A stretch of 64,000 bases of DNA from a virus. The notes beneath the pieces are model-generated. The model made no database searches. It was not told the DNA's origin and saw only the letters and a program-made list of their open reading frames with translations. Positions 34,278-42,443 of the stretch are shown here, in pieces. The position numbers and the translations under genes were made by a program. The stretch covers positions 1 to 64,000 of IMG/VR virus record IMGVR_UViG_3300046318_000171. One strand, 5' to 3'. Positions within the stretch are counted from its first letter, which is position 1. The number at the start of each line of letters is the position of its first letter.

Positions 34278-34399
34278 GTAAGCACAAACGTCAGTTGTCT
34301 GTACTAGGATGGGTAATCTACTTCCTAGGAAGAACAATCAAAGTACTACTACACCTACAGAGCTCGATAATGATGGCTCAGGAACGGAGAAAAAAATAA
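34274..34399 (+). CDS. Tiny basic membrane-surface protein
   Basis: 41 residues with one moderately hydrophobic helix (LSVLGWVIYFLGRTIKVLLH) between basic ends. ATGA and TAATG coupling on its two sides. Confidence 0.55.
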   Translation: MSKHKRQLSVLGWVIYFLGRTIKVLLHLQSSIMMAQERRKK

Positions 34400-34761
34400 T
34401 GGATGAAGAAAGATACCTGTCCCCAGAGAGCATGATGAAAATGATTGACGCTCTGGCTGTCGAAGTAATCAGAGCCGGTGAAGCGGAGTCATACCTAATC
34501 AACAACGAACTACTCACCAACGAACAGGTGACCACGGTAATGAAGGCCAACACCTTCCTGACTGTGTTCGCTACGTTGTTGCTACGCATTGTTGAGCGAG
34601 AGAAACCTGAGTTCGCCAAAATGATTTTAGACATCTGGATAGACAGCCCAGTCAAGAACCTAGTACGCCTAGCCTTTGCTGAAGAGATTGAGGCAGCAGT
34701 TGCCCACATCGCTGACGGCATCAACGAACTAGAGCAGCTAATCAACCGCAAGGATGATTAG
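34399..34761 (+). CDS. Helical protein, unknown
   Basis: 120 residues, among the longer of the tiny-gene block; helical throughout (MIDALAVEVIRAGEAESYLI, TFLTVFATLLLRIVEREKPE). No motif recognised. Coupled to its neighbours by TAATG and by TAGTG. Confidence 0.65.
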   Translation: MDEERYLSPESMMKMIDALAVEVIRAGEAESYLINNELLTNEQVTTVMKANTFLTVFATLLLRIVEREKPEFAKMILDIWIDSPVKNLVRLAFAEEIEAAVAHIADGINELEQLINRKDD

Positions 34762-34913
34762 TGAAGGCTATCAACGGAACTAAAGTGTTCGGGTGGTGCA
34801 TGTTTCCTATGAGCGACGCCCAACACAAACTCTGTAAACTAACCAACATCAATGCCGACGGCACTACACGCACCTGTGAATGCCCCTGCCACAAGGAGAA
34901 AACAAATGAATAA
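34761..34913 (+). CDS. Tiny Cys/His-rich protein
   Basis: 50 residues from GTG. Cys and His spaced as C...HKLC...TCECPCH suggest a small zinc knuckle. A copy of CAACACAAAC encodes QHK here, in a third reading frame relative to other copies. Confidence 0.6.
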   Translation: MKAINGTKVFGWCMFPMSDAQHKLCKLTNINADGTTRTCECPCHKEKTNE

Positions 34914-35073
34914 AGACATCAAAGCACTGATAGATGGCTTAGCCGTTGGGCTAGGCTTTGTGGGTGTGACGGGCTTTGCAATAGACGCAAGCAAATGGCC
35001 CACACTATTCCTGCTTATCTCAATATCCATGGCACTACCAATCGCAACACGACTAAAGGAACACGATGAGTGA
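34906..35073 (+). CDS. Small membrane protein
   Basis: 55 residues with two hydrophobic helices (ALIDGLAVGLGFVGVTGFAI, TLFLLISISMALPIAT) and charged ends. AAGGAGAAAAC before ATG. Confidence 0.65.
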   Translation: MNKDIKALIDGLAVGLGFVGVTGFAIDASKWPTLFLLISISMALPIATRLKEHDE

Positions 35074-35290
35074 TGAAAAAGAAATGCGCAAGATTCAAAA
35101 ACTAGCCGAGGCGCAGGGCTGGACAGTTACCAAAACCAGTAAGAACCACACCAAGTGGCTATCCCCACTAGGCGGCATGGTAATCAGTTCCGCTACCCCA
35201 TCTGACCGTAGGACCCTGACGCACCTTAAGCGTGACCTACGTGTCAACGGCTTCATTGACATCACCCGACAGAACAAGAGGAGGAAATAA
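35066..35290 (+). CDS. HicA-like (mRNA interferase fold) protein
   Basis: 74 residues. AEAQGWTVTKTSKNHTKWLS, then a strand VISSATPSD and RDLRVNGF match the HicA double-stranded-RNA-binding-like fold, with the key His in KNHTKW. HicA toxins cleave mRNA and are normally paired with HicB; no HicB is nearby. It may be a phage RNA-binding protein derived from HicA, or a toxin acting on host mRNA. It is coupled by TAATG to the WhiB gene. Confidence 0.7.
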   Translation: MSDEKEMRKIQKLAEAQGWTVTKTSKNHTKWLSPLGGMVISSATPSDRRTLTHLKRDLRVNGFIDITRQNKRRK

Positions 35291-35580
35291 TGGATGAACT
35301 AATAGACGACTCAGTCGACTTTACGCAAGCAAAGTGTGCGACTAAATCTGATGCTTGGGAAATCTTCTTCCCAGAAGGCAAGGAAGTACCAGCCAAGATT
35401 CGCTACGCTAAGGCCCTATGTGGTCAGTGCCCGGTTGCTATTGCCTGTCTTACCAAGGCTATGGGCATGGGTGCCGAACTACACGGTATCTGGGCCGGAA
35501 CTACTCAGATTGAACGCAACCGTATGCGCAAGGACTTGAACTTGCTTGAGCTTCACGTCAAGAGTTTGCCAACATCCTAA
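35290..35580 (+). CDS. WhiB-family Fe-S transcription regulator
   Basis: 96 residues with the four-Cys 4Fe-4S site C16, C44, C47, C53 (CGQCPVAIAC) and the GIWAGTT turn (66-72). WhiB proteins occur only in actinobacteria and their phages and work with the principal sigma factor region 4. Phage versions can repress host whiB genes or redirect transcription. Last gene of the rightward block. AAGAGGAGG site. Confidence 0.92.
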   Translation: MDELIDDSVDFTQAKCATKSDAWEIFFPEGKEVPAKIRYAKALCGQCPVAIACLTKAMGMGAELHGIWAGTTQIERNRMRKDLNLLELHVKSLPTS

Positions 35581-35590
35581 TGGGTAAAAG

Positions 35591-35622
35591 AAAACCCCCC
35601 TGTGTAATAGCAGGGGGGTTTT
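35591..35622. terminator. Bidirectional terminator
   Basis: AAAACCCCCCTG pairs with CAGGGGGGTTTT across an 8-base loop; T-runs form on both strands. Stands between the converging WhiB and ribonucleotide reductase genes. Confidence 0.92.
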
Positions 35623-35632
35623 CCACTAACGC

Positions 35633-37678
35633 TTATGCGTTGTCTTTAATCAACTTAATCTCACAAGCGTCTGTGGTGCAGTAAGCCTCGCCAATAGCGT
35701 CGATACCTAGTCCAGCATAGACTCCAGAGAAATCAATAGGGAACAACTGCTTTGAGTACTCATCATACACGTCCTCAGTAATCTGAGTGTACGGCATCTG
35801 AGGGTACGTGTCATTGCCCATAGGCAAGAACGACACAGTCTTCAACTGACCATCGTACATGTGCAGCGCAGTACCTACCGAGTCCGATTCCTTTTCAGCA
35901 TCAAAGGTTACAGTAACCGACACCGAGTTGTCTGACCAGTAACGCTGTGCCTGAGCAGCCAACGCCATCTTCTCGTAGATTGAAACTTCCTTCTCTGAAC
36001 GCTTAGCGTCAGACTTGATAGGGAAGAATACAACAGACGTAGTGTCTGGAGACTCTGACGCCGGTTCAATACGGTACTGAGCCATCTTAAACAACGCCAA
36101 CATAGGGTCGCTGTTCGAGAAACGAATAGCACGCAAGAAGAATTTACCACCCGCAGTCCAGTGAACACCTGGACTTTCGCCAGCCAAAATAGACACAGTG
36201 CCTGAAGGCTTAACCGTAGTCATCTTAATTGACTCACGGATACCTAGCCATTCACTGTACGTCTTGTCGTACTCCTTAACCACACCATAACCTTCATCCA
36301 TCCACTCACGTAGAGTCTGCATACCACGGTTGTCTGCGAAGTTAGCCACGCCACTGATTGATGTACCAATGCGGCGGTTGCGCTGCATAATTGCGTTGGT
36401 CTCTTCCCAGTGGGTAGGTAGCAAGGTCACAGTCTTTGCGTAGAGGTAAGCAAACTTGAGGGTACGCTTGAAGTCCTCTAGGCTGTCGTGACGGTTCAAG
36501 TAGGTCTCAACCAAGGTGCACATCTCAAAGCTTTCAAGGCTCTGCTCTGCACAAGGGTTGTAGCCAACTACACGGCGGTCCTTGTTGTTTACCGGGTCGG
36601 CAAGACGGCCATACTTACGGCTAACATCCATCCAGATAACTCCTGGCTCACCGTTACGAACAATTCCGTCAACAATTGGCGAGAAGTCAGTGCCAACACA
36701 AACATCAACGCTGTTGTTCGACATCCATGCCCAGCCTGGGTTGTTAGGGTCGTACGAGTTACGGTCAGGGAATACATCAGCGTTCTTAAGGTTCAAGAAG
36801 TCTGCGTCGTCAATACGGCCAATCAATAGCTCCGCTGAACGACGTACGTTACCTGAAACTACACAGACACCAATCATGTTGCCGATGTCTGCAATGTCCT
36901 TACGAGTTAGCTGCTCACCAGCACGGCCAATGAACATCTTGCGGATGTGTGCGTGCAAACGCTCCAACGGCTCACTACCTGCTGCGGTTCCACCAAAGGT
37001 CTTGATAGGAGCACCGTATGGGCGAATCTGTGAGTAATCAAACTCAATCAACTTCTGCTCTGGCTTTAGGAACGAGTTAATCAACGCTACGGTTGACTCC
37101 TGCCAGCCTTCACGAGTGTCTGGGATTTCGTAGCTAGATACGCCTGATGGCTCGTAAATCTCGAACCCCTTGTCCGCACCCTTGTCATCGAACCCTACAC
37201 CAACGCCTAGCATCGACGCTTCCATTAGGAAACCAAATGGCTTGGCTGGGTTGTTCTTGGTCATTTCGTTAGTTGAAACAAACGCACAGTTCTGTAGGGC
37301 TGCTGAATTCTTCTGGGTGTTAACAATGTCAGTGCCCATTACCCATAGGCCACGGCCCGGTGGAGTCCACTTCAAATTGAATAGGCGGTCAAACGCCTCT
37401 TTTGCTGATGCTGCCGCTTTTGCGTCGCTCCATGGAAGGCGGCTAGACTTAGCCCAGTCCTTCTGCAATGAATACATGCCGTTGATTACACGCTCACACA
37501 CTTCCGCCCAAGTTTCCTTGGTGTCGTCTTCTTTCTTACGGCTGTATGTTCTGAGGAATGTAATCTCGCCTACTGAGTTTCCTGCTACGTCTGCGTAACC
37601 AAACGGCGGCTTCTTGTCCTTGTAACCTGCGACGAACTCGCTCGCTAACTGGAATGAAAAATTAGTCATAACCACCAT
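35633..37678 (-). CDS. Adenosylcobalamin-dependent (class II) ribonucleotide reductase
   Basis: 681 residues. Reduces ribonucleotides to deoxyribonucleotides for phage DNA synthesis, using coenzyme B12 and no oxygen. Motifs: LQNCAF with the first redox Cys, NPCAEQSLE with the thiyl-radical Cys, VKPSGTVSILAGESPGVHW for substrate phosphate binding, and a C-terminal Cys pair CTTDAC that needs thioredoxin. Length and the short C-terminus fit the monomeric triphosphate-reductase type. Starts ATGGTGGTTATG: the fourth codon is an alternative start. No cobalamin riboswitch is seen; the host must supply B12. Confidence 0.93.
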   Translation of the reverse strand: MVVMTNFSFQLASEFVAGYKDKKPPFGYADVAGNSVGEITFLRTYSRKKEDDTKETWAEVCERVINGMYSLQKDWAKSSRLPWSDAKAAASAKEAFDRLFNLKWTPPGRGLWVMGTDIVNTQKNSAALQNCAFVSTNEMTKNNPAKPFGFLMEASMLGVGVGFDDKGADKGFEIYEPSGVSSYEIPDTREGWQESTVALINSFLKPEQKLIEFDYSQIRPYGAPIKTFGGTAAGSEPLERLHAHIRKMFIGRAGEQLTRKDIADIGNMIGVCVVSGNVRRSAELLIGRIDDADFLNLKNADVFPDRNSYDPNNPGWAWMSNNSVDVCVGTDFSPIVDGIVRNGEPGVIWMDVSRKYGRLADPVNNKDRRVVGYNPCAEQSLESFEMCTLVETYLNRHDSLEDFKRTLKFAYLYAKTVTLLPTHWEETNAIMQRNRRIGTSISGVANFADNRGMQTLREWMDEGYGVVKEYDKTYSEWLGIRESIKMTTVKPSGTVSILAGESPGVHWTAGGKFFLRAIRFSNSDPMLALFKMAQYRIEPASESPDTTSVVFFPIKSDAKRSEKEVSIYEKMALAAQAQRYWSDNSVSVTVTFDAEKESDSVGTALHMYDGQLKTVSFLPMGNDTYPQMPYTQITEDVYDEYSKQLFPIDFSGVYAGLGIDAIGEAYCTTDACEIKLIKDNA

Positions 37679-37731
37679 TTCTTGAATTGTCTGAATACCC
37701 CGATTGGGGGACTTCTATTGTCGGTGGTTTT

Positions 37732-37761
37732 ACTCTACAGTGCTTCTACTAATTTGGTCAA
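37732..37761 (-). promoter_or_regulatory. Candidate promoter of ribonucleotide reductase
   Basis: Leftward TTGACC, 18-base spacer, TAGAGT. About 50 bases from the ATG. A small CCCC GATT GGGG hairpin lies in the leader. Confidence 0.5.
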
Positions 37762-37823
37762 GAACCAAAATACTTCACCCAGTTTTGAATGCCATGCTGT
37801 TCCAACACTCAATACCGCCTAAT

Positions 37824-37858
37824 ATCAGATAGCCCGTAAACCTAGTTCTCTATCTGAT
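37824..37858 (-). other. Hairpin at the end of the TGT-like gene
   Basis: ATCAGATAG pairs with CTATCTGAT across the stop codon. AT-rich with no T-run; likely an mRNA 3'-end structure upstream of the reductase promoter. Confidence 0.5.
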
Positions 37859-39317
37859 TACGGATAATCATGGTGGTTTTCTCTTCGCCTAACCCTGCCT
37901 GCTGGTCCTTAACGGCCTGCACACGGTCACCAAAAATCGCACTCAAAACACCCTGTCCAGCACTACGCTGCGCAGTAATCTGGATGAACTCTTTGTTCTC
38001 GTCCAGCTCTTTAATATTCTTCAACATCTTCTGATAACGGTCAATCTCTTGCGACACGTTTGGGTCTGCGTATCCACCGTTCAATTCTTCTGCAAACCGC
38101 ATAAACATTACTCTCTGGGCCTGCATCTCCAACATTGCGGTATTCAATGCACGCAACTGTTCAGGGGTCTTAACCTCTACTGGCAGACTAAACGCACAGG
38201 TGTTTTGCGGCTTAAATGCAGGGCAATTTGACGCTACAAAACAGGTGTCGCACTGGCGCAAACTGGTCACATTTGAACTAACAACAACGCTGTCTTTGAG
38301 GACATCAACACCGTTTTCGGTTTCCACAACCTGCTTGACTTGGTACCCCAAAACAGGCATTGAAACGACCTCTTCTGGGTCTCTTTGGACCACTTCTGAG
38401 CGTTCAACTTTCCGCATCTCCGACCCACTGTTATTAGACGACCCCCCACCCATTTCCATCAAACCCGTGTATAGGGTGTCGTCACTCTTATCAGATAGGA
38501 ACGGGTTATTATTGGTTGTCATGTTGCCTTCTAACTGTAAATATGACCAAACGGCTACTTTAGTCGCTTCGGTTGTGTCGTCGTCTACGAACTTTTTGAA
38601 ATCTAGCCCAGCTCGGTCCAACGTCGCCTTGTATCTCGGTCGGGCCTGGGCTTTCATTTTTTTTGGGTATCGAACCAGCTTCATTCCATCCCAAATGATT
38701 GTCTCACCATTTCTCATTGGTGACAACCACGACAGTGTGCTTGTGGTTGTAAACGGAATACTCCTCAGGTTATCCGGTTTGGCCACTGCAAGGCCGTGGA
38801 ACCGTGTTTGATACTTTTGGACTAAACTACGTGTAATCCCCGCTAATGCCGTCACAGCGTCTACAGCGGCTCCTGGGAGGGCAATGTTCTGGTACTCCTC
38901 TGCCCACTGACTTATCACCGGCAAACCGTACGCTTCGTGCCACACCACCCACAACTTAGGGTCGTTCTCAAATGCGGCTCGTTGCTGCTTAATCCACGGC
39001 AATCCCATTACCTGGCTGTCAAACTCAACCCAGCCCTCAATACGGTCGTAATTTAGGGCGATAAACTCTTCATACTCGGCCGCATAATCCTCTAACTCGG
39101 CCCTTGACAGGTTGGCTTTATCCGCCTGAGTTGCCCCCGAGTCTACCCACACTTTCATCTCTGGCAGGAAATGCTCACCAATTAGATACGCCTTGTTCTT
39201 AGGCAACCCACGCTTCTTCAACCCCCAGTAATTCAACATTACGTGTTGAACACCGCTCTTCTCCAATAGGGTGCGGTTTGACGGGATTTCTACGCCCCCA
39301 AAAATTACCCTACTCAA
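37842..39317 (-). CDS. TIM-barrel protein, TGT/DpdA-like (tentative)
   Basis: 491 residues starting at TTG, which overlaps the upstream stop by 8 bases. The N-terminal half looks like a barrel: VWVDSGATQADK (about 57), EGWVEFDSQ, FHGLAVAKPDNLRS and TTSTLSWLSPMRNGETIIWD. The DSG turn and StxSW motif recall phage DpdA and tRNA-guanine transglycosylase relatives that exchange guanine for a deazapurine in nucleic acids. A Cys cluster CDTCFVASNCPAFKPQNTC (about 349-367) may bind zinc or Fe-S. No preQ0 synthesis genes occur in the window. Family assignment is uncertain. Confidence 0.5.
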   Translation of the reverse strand: MSRVIFGGVEIPSNRTLLEKSGVQHVMLNYWGLKKRGLPKNKAYLIGEHFLPEMKVWVDSGATQADKANLSRAELEDYAAEYEEFIALNYDRIEGWVEFDSQVMGLPWIKQQRAAFENDPKLWVVWHEAYGLPVISQWAEEYQNIALPGAAVDAVTALAGITRSLVQKYQTRFHGLAVAKPDNLRSIPFTTTSTLSWLSPMRNGETIIWDGMKLVRYPKKMKAQARPRYKATLDRAGLDFKKFVDDDTTEATKVAVWSYLQLEGNMTTNNNPFLSDKSDDTLYTGLMEMGGGSSNNSGSEMRKVERSEVVQRDPEEVVSMPVLGYQVKQVVETENGVDVLKDSVVVSSNVTSLRQCDTCFVASNCPAFKPQNTCAFSLPVEVKTPEQLRALNTAMLEMQAQRVMFMRFAEELNGGYADPNVSQEIDRYQKMLKNIKELDENKEFIQITAQRSAGQGVLSAIFGDRVQAVKDQQAGLGEEKTTMIIRNQIEN

Positions 39318-39795
39318 AATTCAACGTTTCTGTTCTGCTCAGACGGGCGTCCTGCGTGCGCAAAATGTTCTGTTGCTTGATGGCCTCTTCGATGTCGTTC
39401 CATGCTCGAACCTTCTTTGGGGCATCCGGGCGGAACTCTACACGGGTGTACGATGGCACACCGAACATGGCGCTTGGGATACCCATGTCAAACGCATACG
39501 CCCATAATGATGGGTCGTTGGTGATAAACAAATCTACTGGCCCTCGGCTACGGGCGAACTTAATCTGGCGTTCTTTGAGGTTCTCGTCAACTAGGCTTAC
39601 TGAACCGTCAACGATACGGTCATAATCTACTACCTTGTTGTTGTCCAACCAGTGGACTATCTCAGCTTCTGTGCCTGGCCCCATGAACGTCAATGCGTTG
39701 TACACGCTGAGTGTACCAACCATCAGGATTCCTGTTCCGATTGGTTCGTCTTTTTGACCTTTGAGTACGCCGTCTATGTCTACGAGTATTTGCAT
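39310..39795 (-). CDS. HAD-like hydrolase
   Basis: 161 residues. VDIDGVL at the N-terminus is HAD motif I (Asp nucleophile plus Asp two residues later); LFITNDPSLWAYAFDMGIPS and KKVRAWNDIEEAI supply the later parts. Probably a phosphatase on a small molecule or nucleic-acid end. Encoded between a TGT-like protein and a nucleotidyltransferase-like protein, with an 8-base overlap to the former. Confidence 0.65.
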   Translation of the reverse strand: MQILVDIDGVLKGQKDEPIGTGILMVGTLSVYNALTFMGPGTEAEIVHWLDNNKVVDYDRIVDGSVSLVDENLKERQIKFARSRGPVDLFITNDPSLWAYAFDMGIPSAMFGVPSYTRVEFRPDAPKKVRAWNDIEEAIKQQNILRTQDARLSRTETLNFE

Positions 39796-39804
39796 GGTTT
39801 TATC

Positions 39805-40683
39805 CTATTGGTTGCGGTGCAACGCCGCCCGTCTAATTAACGTACTTGTTGACGGCAATTCAACTCCGTACAACTCCTGGGCGTTGCTGGTGAGGTAACG
39901 TCGCAACGACCTCAAATCTTGAACTGTTCCTGCACGCTTGCCTGCCTGCCAACGGTAGTTGTGGAAATCTCCGTACCCTGAACCTGTTGGCGAAAACGCC
40001 ATTGAACGGTTCTCGTGAATCTGGGTGTACAATGCGTTGGCCTGCTGTGCAGCTGCGGTCAATCGAACTTCTGCGTTACGCTTCATCGGCTCATTGTGGG
40101 CCATCTGAATGTCGTTCACGGCCTGGGTTACCCTTGTACGGGCCTGTGTGGCCTGCTGACGGTCGTTCTCGACAATCTGGTCCCACTCAGCGTTCTTAGG
40201 TGCCTGGGCGTTAGGGTCCGGTGTGACGGTCCACTCGTCGTACTTCAAATCGTACGCTGCGTATGGGTTAATCGTGCGGATGTCTGTCGCAATCGGGTTG
40301 ACGTAAAATGTCAACTCGTAACCGTTCCAGTTCTCTGTCTGACCGTGCAATTCCTCGTGGAATTCTTCATTCATCTGCTCAGAGATTTCCTTGTCCAACA
40401 AACCTGCAAACTCTGGGTTTGCCTTGCGGAACTGAACGAAATCGACTCCGACCAAACAGTCTAGGTCACGTGGCTCACGTGCTGCTGACCACTGGTACGA
40501 TACACCGCTACCTGCTAACCAGGCGTGTGCCCAAATGTCCGAGTGGCGGTACTTCAGCGATAGAAAATCTTTTAAAACACTCAACACACCTGTTCGTGCC
40601 CATGAGCGCAGGTGACGACTCTCAAACAACTTAGGGTCTAGTTCTTGCGCAGGGGCACTGAAATAGGACGTTGGAATAGTCAT
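39805..40683 (-). CDS. Nucleotidyltransferase-like protein
   Basis: 292 residues. WLAGSGVSYQWSAAREPRDL followed by DCLVGV fits the GS...DxD core of pol-beta-type nucleotidyltransferases, with ELTFYVNP as a possible third strand. The C-terminal half is helical. Together with the HAD and TGT-like genes it could form a small modification or repair pathway acting on nucleotides or RNA ends. Substrate unknown. Confidence 0.55.
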   Translation of the reverse strand: MTIPTSYFSAPAQELDPKLFESRHLRSWARTGVLSVLKDFLSLKYRHSDIWAHAWLAGSGVSYQWSAAREPRDLDCLVGVDFVQFRKANPEFAGLLDKEISEQMNEEFHEELHGQTENWNGYELTFYVNPIATDIRTINPYAAYDLKYDEWTVTPDPNAQAPKNAEWDQIVENDRQQATQARTRVTQAVNDIQMAHNEPMKRNAEVRLTAAAQQANALYTQIHENRSMAFSPTGSGYGDFHNYRWQAGKRAGTVQDLRSLRRYLTSNAQELYGVELPSTSTLIRRAALHRNQ

Positions 40684-40692
40684 AGGACTATT

Positions 40693-40977
40693 CTATTCGG
40701 CTACAGTGGTGCTTTCTGGGTTAATTCCACGCTCTTTTAGCTTGTCCTTGATGACATCTGCTGGCGTAGTTACCGGCGGCATCAGGGTAGCAATGACCTT
40801 ACTGGCCACACGGTCAGCCAACAACCCCATCTCAAACTCGTCAGCAATCTGCTTGGCGGCCTGGTACACGTCGTAGTTTGTTGCTACTCGTTCCGCTACC
40901 GGCATCTCTTCTGGCATCTCTGCGTACGAGGTTAGTGTGCCATCTTTGTTAACTGTGATTAGGAAAAAAGTCTCCAT
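40693..40977 (-). CDS. Hypothetical protein
   Basis: 94 residues: short beta start (FFLITVNKDGTLTSYAEMPE), then helices with Ala/Asp. Coupled by TAATG to the next upstream gene. No family. Confidence 0.65.
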   Translation of the reverse strand: METFFLITVNKDGTLTSYAEMPEEMPVAERVATNYDVYQAAKQIADEFEMGLLADRVASKVIATLMPPVTTPADVIKDKLKERGINPESTTVAE

Positions 40978-41546
40978 TAGTACATACCCATAATCTTTCT
41001 CTTTCGCTGAACTACTTCGCCGTGGTATGGGCAGAAGTGGCAGGTGTAAATCTTTGGACCATCTAGGTGCTCAGGCTTTGGCAGGCCCAGCTCTCCACGC
41101 TCTTTGGCGGTGTCTGGCAACAGACGCTTTGATGGTTTCTGGTAATCGTCGCAGTCATTCTTTGGCTGGTTGTGTTTCATCCAGCACTCCATTGCGTCTT
41201 CCGCAAACTGCATCTTAGTTTCGTAGAATGACTTGTCTGGGTCGATGTCGTCTAGACCTCGTGACCCGCCCTTACCCAACTGGTCAAGGACTGCCCTGCG
41301 CTCTTCTGGGTTGCCCCATACTTTTACTGGGACTTTAAATAGTTTACCAACGTGTGGGTCGCCTGAAGGAAACTTGTGCTTCTCTAGGGCAATCTCTAAC
41401 AGGTAATCCTGGTCTGAACGGCCTTCGTGGTCAGGGAGTTCTTCCCATGTCTCACAAACCATGCAACGTAGCAAACGGATGATGGGCCCCTCAATTGGTT
41501 TAGAACCAATCAGGGGCTTTCCATCCGGCGAAATCAAACCACTCAT
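40977..41546 (-). CDS. Zinc-binding hypothetical protein
   Basis: 189 residues with CMVC near residue 28 and CHFCPYH near 170, plus C...H in between (MECWMKHNQPKNDCDDYQ). The four Cys could build one split zinc site joining N- and C-termini. Function unknown. Confidence 0.7.
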   Translation of the reverse strand: MSGLISPDGKPLIGSKPIEGPIIRLLRCMVCETWEELPDHEGRSDQDYLLEIALEKHKFPSGDPHVGKLFKVPVKVWGNPEERRAVLDQLGKGGSRGLDDIDPDKSFYETKMQFAEDAMECWMKHNQPKNDCDDYQKPSKRLLPDTAKERGELGLPKPEHLDGPKIYTCHFCPYHGEVVQRKRKIMGMY

Positions 41547-41722
41547 TAAATGGCTCCGTGACGCTTAATCCACGCCTGACCTTCTGTGGTCTTCAGGTCC
41601 TGCTCACGCTTAGCTTCAAGAGCTCTCTGGGCCTTCTCGTGGGCCTCTGAACCGCTCATTGGTCGTGGTGCATCTCCACGGGTCCACATCATAATTCCTA
41701 GGTGGGGTGCTTCAGTGCTCAT
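41546..41722 (-). CDS. Small helical protein
   Basis: 58 residues; polar N-terminus with Met pairs, then a charged helix (SEAHEKAQRALEAKREQD). AAGGAGAACA ribosome site. TAATG with the downstream gene. Confidence 0.65.
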   Translation of the reverse strand: MSTEAPHLGIMMWTRGDAPRPMSGSEAHEKAQRALEAKREQDLKTTEGQAWIKRHGAI

Positions 41723-41790
41723 GTTGTTCTCCTTATCAGTGATACGAATTAGTGTAACCAGTTAACGGCTTCCGCACAAGGGGCGTAAAA

Positions 41791-42441
41791 CTACTTTAGT
41801 TTTGCTAGCGCACGACCGGCACGCTTTGCCTGACCTTTGGTCTTGTACGTGGTTTTTCCGCTTGATAGTTTAGCAATATTGTTAATCTTACCCTTACGAA
41901 CGCCAGCTTTTGAGGCAGCAGTTTTCATTTCGTCAAGGGCAGTCGCAGACTCTGTGTGAGCTTTAGTGGCCAAGTTGTCTCTCTTTAACGCCGAGGTCTG
42001 ACTGGCTGTAGACATGCGGCCTGCAGCGTGCTCCTGAGTGGCGTCTTTAAGAAGCATTCCTGTGGTAACCCGAGCTGAACTGCGGCGGCCTTCTTCTTGA
42101 GATGCCATTCGCACGTTACGCTCAGCACTAGCCTTGGCGGCTTTCTTAGGGGACACTGGCTTGGCTGGGCCACCAGAAAACACACCAGAAGACTTAACTA
42201 AACGGTCTGTGTTTCGCTGCTTCAGAGTGTTAGTGTTGCTGCGACGCTCAGCGATTTCACGGATGTCGCCTTTACCAGGGGCAGGAGGGTTCTTACTCAG
42301 GCTTTCCGCACGTACACGTGCATCAGTCTTTGGATTGTTGCCTGAGGTCGTGGTAGCAAAACCACGTGCCTTACCTAGGTCGTGAGCAGTCTTGACAGGA
42401 GTCGTTGCGCCTGTGCGGCGGTCGTAAAATTCAATTGCCAT
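41791..42441 (-). CDS. Basic Ala/Lys/Ser-rich protein
   Basis: 216 residues, very basic and low-complexity, ending KTKGQAKRAGRALAKLK. Begins MAIEFYDRRTGATTPVKT. A DNA-binding or virion-internal protein is plausible. First of a set of unusual proteins running to 48.2 kb. Confidence 0.65.
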   Translation of the reverse strand: MAIEFYDRRTGATTPVKTAHDLGKARGFATTTSGNNPKTDARVRAESLSKNPPAPGKGDIREIAERRSNTNTLKQRNTDRLVKSSGVFSGGPAKPVSPKKAAKASAERNVRMASQEEGRRSSARVTTGMLLKDATQEHAAGRMSTASQTSALKRDNLATKAHTESATALDEMKTAASKAGVRKGKINNIAKLSSGKTTYKTKGQAKRAGRALAKLK

Positions 42442-42443
42442 GA

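Noticed and set aside
36582-37037. 151-codon frame opposite ribonucleotide reductase
   Set aside because: Antisense to a well-conserved enzyme gene, with no ribosome site or protein-like pattern.
37679-37841. Cobalamin riboswitch upstream of the B12-dependent ribonucleotide reductase
   Set aside because: The gap is too short and lacks the conserved B12-box type sequence; only a small CCCC/GGGG hairpin is seen.
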